From NCBI GenBank assembly GCA_024690425.1, contig JAILCT010000048.1, positions 1 to 34,188 of the forward strand: DNA of 34,188 nt, in the 5' to 3' direction. A model generated the notes under the pieces. That model did no database searches and was not told where the DNA came from. It was given only the letters and a program-made list of their open reading frames with translations. This DNA comes from Lachnospiraceae bacterium. GTDB lineage: Bacteria > Bacillota_A > Clostridia > Lachnospirales > Lachnospiraceae. Position 1 is the first letter of the stretch; the number at the start of each line of letters is the position of its first letter. The translations under genes and the position numbers were made by a program. Shown here in pieces: positions 25,108 through 33,381 of this stretch.

Positions 25108-25136
25108 ATTATAAACCACATGACATGGCTTGTAAA
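25108..25136 (-). promoter_or_regulatory. Sigma-A type promoter of murA
   Basis: On the minus strand TTTACA (25136-25131), 17 bases, then TATAAT (25113-25108). This is the same hexamer pair and spacing as at the pncB promoter. The start site would be near 25101, giving a leader of about 30 bases. Confidence 0.75.
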
Positions 25137-25217
25137 TCCGAACGCATTTTCTGTGAAATATTACACAATTGTTACAGAGATTGAATGACTATTTTATAAA
25201 TCATTAATCTTGATTTC

Positions 25218-26783
25218 TTATTGCATGTATTTGAGCGGGTTAACCTGCACACCATTTACCAGTATTTCGAAATGGATATGTGGACCTGTACTTACACCTG
25301 TATTACCCGAAAGGGCGATCTTCTGACCCTGCTTGACCGACTGGCCGCTCTTAACAAGGATCTTGCTTAGGTGACCGTATCTTGTCTGCTTGCCGTCAGG
25401 ATGGTCTATCATAACAACATAACCGTAGCCGGAGCCCCATCCTGCCCTTGACACAACGCCGCCTGAAGAAGCACATACGGCAGTACCGACGGGGGTAGCC
25501 CAGTCAATTCCCTTATGGAAGGTGGATGCCCCTCTCTTGGGTGCCTTCCTCTTACCAAAGCCGGATGAGAGCCTTCCGCCGGAAATGGGCTTAAGATAGG
25601 TGGGCGGAACCTTGGTACCGCGCTCAACGACCTTGGCTACTGCTTCAACAACAACATCTTCATATATTATATCACGGGACTGCTCGCTGTCGTTGCGGTA
25701 GGTAACATCGGCAACGACCTTTCGAAAGCCTTCTACAGGTTCCGTGATCACCTTGCTCTCGTTGGTGAACCAGTCATCGTTATCTACGTATTCTATGGGC
25801 TTATTGTAATTCTCTTCATAATATACTTCTTCCGTGCGTACTACAGACAGCTCGGGTTCCGGCGAATTGACCTTAAGCTCATCACCCGGCCGTATGGTTG
25901 CCTTCTCGTTGGGCAGGGTCACGGGATTAAGGGCCATGAGGTTATCTATGGTGGTATTGTTCTTCTGTGCTATGAGCGAGAGAGAATCACCCGCCTCAAC
26001 CTCATATATCTTGCTCTTCTCAGTCTCCTTGGTAACAAGGTTTATGGCATCTTCTAAAGAGCTGATCTTACCGGGATCGGCATATGCCTGCACTACTTCC
26101 ACATTCTCCCCGAAATCAAGACTCTTTACTCCGAAGTGGAACTGGGATACATCCTGCAAAAGGGCAGAATCAAAAATCTTCCCGAACTTATCAAAGGCGC
26201 CTGCCTTGGGAAGAATGCCGGTCCCGCCTTCTCCTGCGGATTCTTCGGTCTTATACATGAATGCTGTCAGTACGTTAAGTTCCCTTGTAGGATCGGGGAT
26301 AAGGTCCACACTGTATTCATTTGTCTCATCATATTGGGATTTGGCCCTGATAAGAAGCTGGTGAACTTCTTCGGCAGTTCTAAGATTGACCGTGAACTCG
26401 TTGATCTTTACCTCGTATACGGGTTCCTTGGTCTTGAACACGTTCTCGGAGAATACCCGGTATATGTTGTTTATGACCGTCTCTTCATCATCGACCTGGT
26501 TGAAAACGTCGGTTTTCTCATTGGTACGTATATCACAGTTGATAAGAACGAGGTCACCCGATTCCCTTGCAAGCTTCTTGCGGGCTTCAGTTACCATGCG
26601 TTCAACACCGTCGGCATTCTCAACGACACCAACGGCATTACCGTTAACAAAAATGGTCACTCTGCTTGACTTGCCCGTTACCTTGCCCACCGATCCGAAA
26701 TCGATGATAAAGGAAATAAGCCCAACCAAGAACATAGTGGCCACATGATGGTATTTTATTATCCTTGCAAATCTTGACGGCAT
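25218..26783 (-). CDS. Membrane-anchored LysM-G5-M23 peptidase
   Basis: A predicted peptidoglycan endopeptidase on the outer face of the membrane. Of 521 residues, a single N-terminal anchor (about 12-30, HHVATMFLVGLISFIIDFG) is followed by an uncharacterised stretch to 255. A LysM domain (258-305, YEVEAGDSLSLIAQKNNTTI) comes next, then a G5 domain (about 312-392) and a C-terminal M23 domain (400-518). Zinc ligands are His423 and Asp427 (HKGID) and His504 in HIHFE, with His471 in YGHLSK. All catalytic residues are present. The ATG has GAGGGG upstream. It lies 37 bases after the coiled-coil membrane protein gene and is probably its operon partner. Confidence 0.92.
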   Translation of the reverse strand: MPSRFARIIKYHHVATMFLVGLISFIIDFGSVGKVTGKSSRVTIFVNGNAVGVVENADGVERMVTEARKKLARESGDLVLINCDIRTNEKTDVFNQVDDEETVINNIYRVFSENVFKTKEPVYEVKINEFTVNLRTAEEVHQLLIRAKSQYDETNEYSVDLIPDPTRELNVLTAFMYKTEESAGEGGTGILPKAGAFDKFGKIFDSALLQDVSQFHFGVKSLDFGENVEVVQAYADPGKISSLEDAINLVTKETEKSKIYEVEAGDSLSLIAQKNNTTIDNLMALNPVTLPNEKATIRPGDELKVNSPEPELSVVRTEEVYYEENYNKPIEYVDNDDWFTNESKVITEPVEGFRKVVADVTYRNDSEQSRDIIYEDVVVEAVAKVVERGTKVPPTYLKPISGGRLSSGFGKRKAPKRGASTFHKGIDWATPVGTAVCASSGGVVSRAGWGSGYGYVVMIDHPDGKQTRYGHLSKILVKSGQSVKQGQKIALSGNTGVSTGPHIHFEILVNGVQVNPLKYMQ

Positions 26784-26820
26784 ATCCCCTCTTAACCGCT
26801 CCCCTAATTAACCCAAGATA

Positions 26821-27549
26821 TTAGATAAGATGCAGATACTGACAGATAAGGAAGATAAGATTGGCAGCTCCGAAAACGATAGCGGTTATGAGCAGACCCT
26901 TGAGCACATCCATCCCCTTCTTGATCTTGCCGTAGGTCTTCTCATCCATCTCTTCGAGAGTTGCCTGAACATTGCGGTAACACTTGACATTCTCCTTGTG
27001 GACATGATCCTCAAGATCGATAAAGGCCTTCTCTGCAGACTCCTTATCGAATGCATTATTGTTCTTCTCTTCCTTCTTGTCTACAAGCTCTTCCTTAAGA
27101 ACCCTGATAAGGTCTGTATTCTCTATAACCTGTTTAAGGAGGTCACTGTTGGAGAATACAGCCTTCAGTATTTCTTCCTTGTTGGCTTCGGACAGTTCCT
27201 TAAAGTCAAGATCATCATCCGAATCCATATCATCCTTCATATCACTTAAAAGCCGGAAGTTCTTATTTAATAGCTTGGAATTATTGTCAACGGCACGAAG
27301 CAGCTCCTTGCCTGAAGCCTCCCTGTCAACCCTTTCGTCATAGAATAGATCCTGAATGGCATCAAGCTGGTCCCCGTTGGAATCGGAAACGACTTCCCTG
27401 ATCTGGTCGATACTCACCTGATTGCGCTCAAGCCTTCTTCTCTCCGCATATTCCCGGTCGGTGCGTAAACGATCGGCGTTATCTCTTGTATTTCTGTTAA
27501 GGTTAAGGTTCTTCTCGAACCTGCTGGCAAACTTGCTGAAACTTTCCAT
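26821..27549 (-). CDS. Coiled-coil protein with C-terminal membrane anchor, unknown function
   Basis: I do not recognise a named family. The 242-residue protein is highly charged and predicted mostly helical, with long heptad-like stretches (about 20-60 and 80-160) and an acidic patch DMKDDMDSDDDLD near 104. A single hydrophobic helix at the C-terminus (217-239, GLLITAIVFGAANLIFLICQYL) makes it a tail-anchored type protein. The ATG at 27549 is chosen because GGAGG lies just upstream; an in-frame ATG 24 bases further out has none. It has its own promoter and precedes the M23 peptidase gene. A role in positioning or controlling that enzyme is only inference from adjacency. Confidence 0.72.
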   Translation of the reverse strand: MESFSKFASRFEKNLNLNRNTRDNADRLRTDREYAERRRLERNQVSIDQIREVVSDSNGDQLDAIQDLFYDERVDREASGKELLRAVDNNSKLLNKNFRLLSDMKDDMDSDDDLDFKELSEANKEEILKAVFSNSDLLKQVIENTDLIRVLKEELVDKKEEKNNNAFDKESAEKAFIDLEDHVHKENVKCYRNVQATLEEMDEKTYGKIKKGMDVLKGLLITAIVFGAANLIFLICQYLHLI

Positions 27550-27581
27550 AATATCCTCCGTAAAATACTGCAATCTCTGTT

Positions 27582-27610
27582 ATTTTAGCATTTTTCCGAC
27601 GTAAAAACAA
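27582..27610 (-). promoter_or_regulatory. Promoter of the coiled-coil protein / M23 operon
   Basis: On the minus strand TTGTTT, a 17-base spacer, and TAAAAT preceded by TGC (an extended -10). It lies 33 bases before the ATG at 27549. The rest of the gap to relQ (27611-27780) is AT-rich with no gene seen. Confidence 0.55.
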
Positions 27611-27780
27611 GAAGGGGGGCTTTTATGCAATTTGTTCTACTTTTTCTCATAATACAAAAGACTTTTGTGCGTTTTAACCACCTATTAAAAATTTGTTCAT
27701 CTTTTGTTCATATAATATTGCTAATATTTATTCAGACGAAGAGAGAAGAAGAGAAAAGTTGATAAATTTTTTCATAATAT

Positions 27781-27809
27781 TGCCCAGGTGATTCTCATCC
27801 ACCTGGGCA
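27781..27809 (-). terminator. Hairpin downstream of relQ
   Basis: TGCCCAGGTG (27781-27790) pairs perfectly with CACCTGGGCA (27800-27809) around a 9-base loop, about 28 bases past the relQ stop. The minus-strand sequence beyond it lacks a proper T run (AATATTATG), so termination may be imprecise. Confidence 0.55.
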
Positions 27810-27836
27810 CTCCTCATGTTATGGACTTTTAAATAA

Positions 27837-28484
27837 TTACTTCCTCTCCTCAAGCTTCTTGGCTTCCCTTATCTCCTCATTAAGCTGCAGCATCCTCGCA
27901 TCAAGCGCCGATACCATCTGGGCACACTCAAAGAGCTCCTTCTTGATCTCCTCGGGAGCGTTCATATCGAACTTATAATTCATCTTATGCTCCAGAGACG
28001 CCCAGAAATCCATCGCAACCGTACGTATCTGTATTTCAACCTTGGTATCCACAACAGAATCCGATAAGTAGATGGGCACACTGACTATCATATGATAGCT
28101 CTTATAACCGCTCTCCTTGGGAGTCTTGATATAGTCCTTGATGGAGAGTACCTTGACATCGCTCTGATTGGCCAGCATATCCGCTATCCTGTAGATATCC
28201 GAAGTAAAGGAGCATATTACCCTTATGCCCGCTATATCGTTAACATACTTCTGCATGTTCTCAAGGGTTGATTCATAACCCCTCTTTTTAAGCTTCCTTA
28301 CTATGCTCTCTGAAGTCTTGATCCTTGATTTGATATGTTCTATGGGATTATACTGATGGATGTGCTGGAACTCATCATTCAATATCTCAAGCTTGGTACC
28401 GACTTCCTTAAGTGCCGAATTATATAGCAGGATCATTGTCTGCCAGTCGTCGACCTGATCCGCCTTGTTAGGTTTGTACTCCAA
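27837..28484 (-). CDS. relQ: Small alarmone synthetase, RelQ/YjbM type
   Basis: It makes (p)ppGpp from GTP or GDP and ATP as a stress signal. The 215 residues contain only the synthetase domain; there is no HD hydrolase, TGS or ACT domain. Motifs seen: KSRIKTSESIVRKLKKRG, VNDIAGIRVICSF with Arg88, KESGYKSYH (GTP loop), VEIQIRTVAMDFWASLEHKMNYK. The C-terminal helix matches that which drives RelQ tetramers. The start appears to be TTG at 28484, with GAGAGG about 8 bases upstream; the next Met (residue 17) would remove conserved N-terminal residues. An extended -10 element at 28560-28568 supports a single-gene unit. Confidence 0.93.
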   Translation of the reverse strand: MEYKPNKADQVDDWQTMILLYNSALKEVGTKLEILNDEFQHIHQYNPIEHIKSRIKTSESIVRKLKKRGYESTLENMQKYVNDIAGIRVICSFTSDIYRIADMLANQSDVKVLSIKDYIKTPKESGYKSYHMIVSVPIYLSDSVVDTKVEIQIRTVAMDFWASLEHKMNYKFDMNAPEEIKKELFECAQMVSALDARMLQLNEEIREAKKLEERK

Positions 28485-28559
28485 CCCTGTTACCTCTCTT
28501 TAACTAAGTAGTTCGATAAAGTGATCCTTACAAAAAAATATGGAAAAATCACTAAATTT

Positions 28560-28568
28560 ATTATAACA
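28560..28568 (-). promoter_or_regulatory. Extended -10 promoter element of relQ
   Basis: On the minus strand it reads TGTTATAAT, an exact extended -10, giving a leader of about 70 bases to the TTG start. It lies in the divergent region between relQ and the 87-residue gene. Confidence 0.55.
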
Positions 28569-28658
28569 TATATTGGATGTAAATGCACGATTTTCACACT
28601 TTTTTAACTCGGTCAAAGGCGTTTTTCCGTCAGGTTTACGGAGGGTTTGAATCAGCTT

Positions 28659-28922
28659 ATGAAGATCTGGGCCAAGCTTATCAGGGACAACAGGATACTT
28701 AGGGATATGGTGGTTGAGGACTTTGAAAATGATACCAGAACCCACAAGGTTTTTAACGCGATCGACAGGATAAGCCATGACTTTGACCTTTCGCGCCCCA
28801 TATGGCTTGATGCCACGGTAAATGACTTCAAGCGCCATGACAAATGCCGCTTCTACCAGGATAACTTCATCGATTCGATAGACTTTGACTATCTTGAGAT
28901 TCAGGTTCTTGAAGAAGATTGA
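28659..28922 (+). CDS. Small conserved-looking hypothetical protein, 87 residues
   Basis: The sequence (MKIWAKLIRDNRILRDMV... KCRFYQDNFIDSIDFDYLEIQVLEED) gives the impression of a conserved Lachnospiraceae unknown, from memory of similar proteins and not checked. It is soluble, with an acidic C-terminus and no known motif. The ATG at 28659 has GGAGGG 13 bases upstream. A TTG at 28647 is in frame but only 1 base from that site, so it is less likely. It is divergent from relQ and followed after 90 bases by the calcium-loop protein gene. No function can be assigned. Confidence 0.7.
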   Translation: MKIWAKLIRDNRILRDMVVEDFENDTRTHKVFNAIDRISHDFDLSRPIWLDATVNDFKRHDKCRFYQDNFIDSIDFDYLEIQVLEED

Positions 28923-29012
28923 CATATCCGGTTAAGAATCATACGTTTTTTCCGATATAAATAACAGACGCGTCGTACCTGAAAATCAAAATTATCTTAA
29001 GGAGGATTTCTA

Positions 29013-30017
29013 TTGATCATTTCCACAAGTTCAGTAGGAATGGAATCCGCAAGGAGATACTCCTCATTGCGCATGGACGCGTACGGCCTTCCGGGCTTAA
29101 AGAAGACAGGCCCGGATGATAAGCTGACCGTAAATGACACTAATTCCAGGAAAGACTTATCTGCCAGGGCAGACAGCTTTCAGAATTCCATGGACAATCT
29201 CATGAAAAGATTTGAGGCCATGGGAACATCGCGTATCACGCATAACCATGACGAAGAAAGTGCGATAAGCAGGATAAAGACCCAGTGCATAATCTATCTG
29301 CTGCGGCTTCTCTTCGGCCGTGAGACCGATATCGGTGATGATACGGATATCGGGGGGACGGGATACGAGGCTCATTATTATTCCGAAGCCGAGGAAGTAA
29401 GTTATAATACACAGGGGAAGGTCGTCACAGCCGACGGCCGTGAGATCGACTTTAACTTAAGCTTTAAGATGAGCAGGTCCTTTGAGCAATACTACGAGAA
29501 GGAACATACCCTTAATGTGGCAAGCCTGTGTGACCCGCTCGTTATAAACCTTGATACGGATATTGCAGGAGTATCCGATCAGAAATTCCTGTTTGATATC
29601 GATGCTGACGGAGTTAAGGATTCGATATCGGTACTTAACGGGGGATCGGGCTTTTTGGCCCTTGATAAGAACGGTGACGGGACCGTAAATGACGGAAGCG
29701 AGTTGTTCGGGACCTCATCCGGTGACGGGTTTAGGGATCTTGCAGCCTATGATTCGGACGGGAACGGATGGATCGATGAGGCGGATGAGATATGGGATAA
29801 GCTCCTTATCTATTCAATGAACGAGGACGGATCATCATCCCTCTACGGTCTTAAGGAGAAGGGGGTCGGAGCCATATTTTTGGGGAATGTGTCAACCGAC
29901 TACTCACTGCGGAATACATCCAATGATTCGCTGAATGCCATGATCCGCAGAACAGGAGTATTCCTGTATGAGGACGGGAATGCGGGAACCATCCAGCACC
30001 TGGATCTGGCCCGGTAA
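29013..30017 (+). CDS. EF-hand/calcium-loop protein of unknown function
   Basis: A 334-residue protein with an N-terminal 100-residue region of no known motif, a middle beta-like segment and three Asp-rich loops. These are DIDADGVKDS (195-204), DKNGDGTVNDGSE (218-230) and DSDGNGWIDEADE (247-259). The second and third match EF-hand calcium loops. The block FLALDKNGDGTVNDGSELFG is found in many bacterial surface or RTX-associated proteins (family memory). No signal peptide or anchor is visible, so the location is unclear. The start is TTG at 29013, with AAGGAGGA just upstream. A terminator follows at 30045, so it is a separate unit from the two-component genes. Confidence 0.78.
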   Translation: MIISTSSVGMESARRYSSLRMDAYGLPGLKKTGPDDKLTVNDTNSRKDLSARADSFQNSMDNLMKRFEAMGTSRITHNHDEESAISRIKTQCIIYLLRLLFGRETDIGDDTDIGGTGYEAHYYSEAEEVSYNTQGKVVTADGREIDFNLSFKMSRSFEQYYEKEHTLNVASLCDPLVINLDTDIAGVSDQKFLFDIDADGVKDSISVLNGGSGFLALDKNGDGTVNDGSELFGTSSGDGFRDLAAYDSDGNGWIDEADEIWDKLLIYSMNEDGSSSLYGLKEKGVGAIFLGNVSTDYSLRNTSNDSLNAMIRRTGVFLYEDGNAGTIQHLDLAR

Positions 30018-30044
30018 AAAGACTGTCATATGCTTTATGATACA

Positions 30045-30079
30045 GCAGCCATCGTGATATATACGGTGGCTGCGTTTTT
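30045..30079 (+). terminator. Intrinsic terminator
   Basis: GCAGCCATCGT (30045-30055) pairs with ACGGTGGCTGC (30063-30073), 11 pairs including one G-U, with a 7-base loop. GTTTTTG follows. It ends the calcium-loop gene; the next promoter's -10 begins 2 bases later. Confidence 0.88.
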
Positions 30080-30080
30080 G

Positions 30081-30089
30081 TGCTATAAT
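30081..30089 (+). promoter_or_regulatory. Extended -10 promoter of the two-component genes
   Basis: TGCTATAAT is a perfect extended -10, 36 bases before the response regulator ATG. The -35 region would fall within the terminator hairpin and has no consensus match. Confidence 0.65.
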
Positions 30090-30124
30090 ACTAGAACGAA
30101 AAACAGGAACCAACGGAGATAATG

Positions 30125-31753
30125 ATGCTTAAGATTTTTCTTGCAGAAGATGAATATGTCGTAAGGGAAGGCATAAAGAACAATATAGACTGGGCCTCAC
30201 ACGGGTATGAGTTCGTGGGCGAAGCGTCAGATGGGGAGCTGGCCCTGCCGATGATCCAGAAGCTTAAGCCCGATATCATAATAACCGATATCAAGATGCC
30301 CTTTATGGACGGGCTTGAACTGTCCCGCCTTATCAAGAAGGAATTCCCCTGGATGGAGATAATAATCCTGTCAGGCTATGCCGAATTCGACTATGCCAAG
30401 GAAGCGATAGCCATAGGGGTTGCCCACTACCTTAACAAGCCCATAAGCGGTGATGAGCTCATCGCCGAGCTTGACAAGCTCTCGATCAAGGTTGAGAAGA
30501 GCAAGCAGGAGAGGGAACTTAAGGAAAAATACGCAAGAGAGATGGCTGAGAATTCCCTTAAGGAGCGTACAGAGCTCTTTAAGCGTATGGTAGAGGGGAA
30601 TTCAAGCGCCGGCGAGATAATAGAGCTTGCGGACAGGCTGTCCATGGATATTTCGGCAGGAGCTTATAATGTCTTTCTTTTTAAGGCTATATCCACACAC
30701 CATGAGGAAGATGAGTATTCAACCTCAGTCGTTGAGATATACAGGCAGTTCCAGGAAGTGATCGAGGGAGCGGGAGCCCTTATTTTTGATCATACCATAG
30801 AGGGTAAGGCCATACTCTTTAAGGCAGGATCACGGGAAGAGCTTGAGGGAATCATGAAGGAAACCATAGATAAGATCCTCGATATAATGAAGGCATATGA
30901 TTACGTCAATTACTACGGCGGCATAGGTGTATGCGTGAGCCGTCTCACCCAGGTCCAGGAATCCTATGAGAAGGCTTCACATGCTTACGCTCACAGGTAC
31001 ATGACCGATGCGAGCGGGATATTTGATTATGCGGATATGGCTAACGAGATATCTGTTTCCTCATCCGAGAAGTTCAATCTCAGCAGCATAAATCCCTCAT
31101 CCCTTGACAGAAACCGTATAAAGGAATTCCTGCGTAAGGGAAGCGAACAGGAGACGGTGTATTTTGTGGACGAGTTTCTTACCGGTCTTGGGGAGAATGC
31201 CCTCAATTCGACAATGTTCCGCCAGTATATAGCAACGGATGTTTACTTTGCCGTGTCGGCATTTATGGAAGAGCGTGGTCTTGACCGCGACGAGATCAAT
31301 CCCTTTGATGTTGCCGCAGGTGATGTATCCGATGCAGAGAAGACAAGGGCTTATATCCTTAAGACCATAAAGGCCGCGGCAAGGGCGCGCGATAACCAGG
31401 CATCCAATAAATACGGCGATATCATAGATGAAGTAAGGTCATACATAGATGAGCATTACGGGGATGAGAACCTGTCCCTTAACACGCTCGCAAGCAGGGT
31501 TAACTTCTCTCCCAACCATTTAAGTACCATATTCTCGGCCCAGACAGGGGAGACCTTCATTAAATACCTTACCGATTACAGGATGGATAAGGCCAAGGAG
31601 CTCCTTCGCTGCACCGGAAAGAGGAGCGTAGACATAAGTGTAGAGGTGGGCTACAAGGATCCTCATTATTTCTCATACCTTTTTAAGAAGACCCAGGGTG
31701 TGACCCCGACCCAGTACAGGAATACCGGCAACCTGAAGGAGGATCAGCAGTAA
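30125..31753 (+). CDS. Response regulator, YesN type (REC + AraC HTH)
   Basis: This is the DNA-binding partner of the histidine kinase that follows. Of about 542 residues, the N-terminal receiver has the acidic pair in LAEDE, phospho-acceptor Asp in DIIITDIKMPFMDG (about residue 55) and Lys in YLNKP. A helical linker (about 120-150) and a long middle region of no named domain follow. The C-terminal AraC HTH spans about 440-535 (LSLNTLASRVNFSPNHLSTIFSAQTGETF; DISVEVGYKDPHYFSYLFKKTQGVTPTQYR). Of two adjacent ATGs, 30125 has better spacing to GGAG (30115-30118) than 30122. The stop overlaps the kinase ATG by one base. Such pairs usually control nearby sugar-transport genes; here that is the lipoprotein at 33382. 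Confidence 0.93.
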   Translation: MLKIFLAEDEYVVREGIKNNIDWASHGYEFVGEASDGELALPMIQKLKPDIIITDIKMPFMDGLELSRLIKKEFPWMEIIILSGYAEFDYAKEAIAIGVAHYLNKPISGDELIAELDKLSIKVEKSKQERELKEKYAREMAENSLKERTELFKRMVEGNSSAGEIIELADRLSMDISAGAYNVFLFKAISTHHEEDEYSTSVVEIYRQFQEVIEGAGALIFDHTIEGKAILFKAGSREELEGIMKETIDKILDIMKAYDYVNYYGGIGVCVSRLTQVQESYEKASHAYAHRYMTDASGIFDYADMANEISVSSSEKFNLSSINPSSLDRNRIKEFLRKGSEQETVYFVDEFLTGLGENALNSTMFRQYIATDVYFAVSAFMEERGLDRDEINPFDVAAGDVSDAEKTRAYILKTIKAAARARDNQASNKYGDIIDEVRSYIDEHYGDENLSLNTLASRVNFSPNHLSTIFSAQTGETFIKYLTDYRMDKAKELLRCTGKRSVDISVEVGYKDPHYFSYLFKKTQGVTPTQYRNTGNLKEDQQ

Positions 31754-33207
31754 TGAACTGGCTCAGGTCCCTATATGAGAATTCATCTTTGGCGAACCGT
31801 ATAAGGGTATCATATATCGTCATACTTCTCCCTGTTGTTTCCTTCATGTGTATAATGCTTTATACACTCTCGGTCCAGAATAAGAGATATGATGAACTCA
31901 TCGATGATGTTGACAGGGCCAGTCAGTTCTCACTTGACTTTAAGAAGGATTTCGACTACGAGATATATCTTGTTATCGTTGAGTCAAAAACATTCGCGGA
32001 CTCGGACCTTAACAAGATGCTGACTGAAGCAACGGCTGTTGTTGATGAGCTGTCAAAGGGCGAGAACATCAACCCGGAAAATGCAGCAAGGCTTGAGGAA
32101 ACCAGAAAATACCTAAGAAACCTGGGTACATATGCATCCCGTATCGAACAGAACTTAAAGGACGGGGATAAGTACGAGGAGAATATCGAGATATGGGAGA
32201 ATGACGTACAGATAGTTACCTATCTGGTCAGGGAGACCATACTCCAGTTCATATACTACGAACTTCAGGACTTGAGACAGGCAAGGGCCCAAATCAACGA
32301 ATTCTATACGACCATGTTCACCTATATCATCATTGCGGCTGTCGCAGTGGGACTTCTTGTTATATTTATTTCCTATTATATATCCCAGTCTATAACAAGA
32401 CCCGTAAGGGAACTGTCCAAGATAACCGAGAAGGTAGCAAGAGGGGACCTCTCCGTACGCGCCGGAATAGAAACAGGCTCTGAGATAGCAGTCTTAAGCA
32501 AGTCATTTAATGAGATGATAGACCGGGTAAGCCGGCTGTTAGACCAGGTAAGGGTTGAGCAGGAGAGCTTGAGAAGAGCGGAACTTGAGCTGCTGCAGAG
32601 TCAGATCAATCCTCATTTCCTGTATAATACCCTTGACACCATAGTGTGGCTTGCGGAAGCCGGTGACCAGGCGCGCGTTGTGAGCATGGTAGGAAGCCTG
32701 TCGAAGTTCTTCAGGGCCTCTCTCGGGCAGGGCAAGGATCAGGTCACGATAAAGGATGAGCTCGATCACGTAAGGAGCTACCTTGAGATCCAGCAGGTAA
32801 GGTATCAGGATATACTTGACTACTCTATCGATGTACCCGAGGAACTGTACGATTCTCCCGTGCCCAAGATCACCCTTCAGCCCCTTGTTGAGAACGCCCT
32901 CTACCACGGGATCAAGAACAAGCGGGGAAGGGGCAATATATCTATCACGGGTAAATCCGAGAACGGCTGTATATACATATATATAGAAGATAACGGTATG
33001 GGAATGACGCCCGAGAGACTTGAGAGGGTGAGCGAGAAGATGAACGATCCCGGCGTTTTTGAAACTGCCGAGGATAAGGGAGATGTTTTCGGTCTTTCCA
33101 ATGTTAACGAGCGTATCAAGCTGATATTCGGATCAAGATACGGTATACATATAGATTCTGTCTACGGAGAAGGAACTACGGTAACTATTCTTCTCCCTCT
33201 TTCATGA
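31753..33207 (+). CDS. Sensor histidine kinase, YesM/LytS-like
   Basis: A membrane sensor of 484 residues: TM1 about 21-40, an extracellular sensing region 41-188, TM2 about 190-212, then HAMP (to about 265). The His_kinase domain has LLQSQINPHFLYNTLDTI (phospho-acceptor His288), and the ATPase domain has LVENALYHGI (N box), DNGMGM (G1) and FGLSNVNERI (G2). The sensor region is mainly helical and unrelated to obvious ligand-binding folds. AAGGAGGA (31736-31743) lies 9 bases before the ATG, inside the end of the regulator gene, giving tight coupling. It probably senses a sugar or its binding protein. Confidence 0.94.
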   Translation: MNWLRSLYENSSLANRIRVSYIVILLPVVSFMCIMLYTLSVQNKRYDELIDDVDRASQFSLDFKKDFDYEIYLVIVESKTFADSDLNKMLTEATAVVDELSKGENINPENAARLEETRKYLRNLGTYASRIEQNLKDGDKYEENIEIWENDVQIVTYLVRETILQFIYYELQDLRQARAQINEFYTTMFTYIIIAAVAVGLLVIFISYYISQSITRPVRELSKITEKVARGDLSVRAGIETGSEIAVLSKSFNEMIDRVSRLLDQVRVEQESLRRAELELLQSQINPHFLYNTLDTIVWLAEAGDQARVVSMVGSLSKFFRASLGQGKDQVTIKDELDHVRSYLEIQQVRYQDILDYSIDVPEELYDSPVPKITLQPLVENALYHGIKNKRGRGNISITGKSENGCIYIYIEDNGMGMTPERLERVSEKMNDPGVFETAEDKGDVFGLSNVNERIKLIFGSRYGIHIDSVYGEGTTVTILLPLS

Positions 33208-33237
33208 TCTTTCTTAAAATATTCATACAAAAGAGTA

Positions 33238-33253
33238 AAAAAGTTAACTTTTT
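33238..33253. repeat. AT-rich palindrome after the kinase gene
   Basis: AAAAAGTTAACTTTTT is a perfect 16-base palindrome, 30 bases past the kinase stop. It could serve as a weak terminator or an operator. The surrounding DNA (33208-33335) is AT-rich and holds no gene I can support. Confidence 0.4.
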
Positions 33254-33335
33254 ATTCACATTTAATAAAAAAAAACAACATCTGCTGATTTTTCTTCATT
33301 TATTATTCATAAAAGCCGTCATAAGATGTAATCAT

Positions 33336-33353
33336 CAAAGGAATAGGCCTTTG
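33336..33353. repeat. Inverted repeat before the sugar-binding lipoprotein gene
   Basis: CAAAGG and CCTTTG, 6 bases apart, lie 29 bases before the ATG at 33382. The position suits an operator or a leader hairpin. No clear promoter hexamers were found beside it. Confidence 0.35.
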
Positions 33354-33381
33354 TGTTATCAAATTTATAGGAGAGAGAGTT

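Noticed and set aside
26136..26669. Plus-strand frame of 177 codons opposite the M23 gene
   Set aside because: Antisense to a well-supported LysM-G5-M23 protein; no start signal and no recognisable domain.
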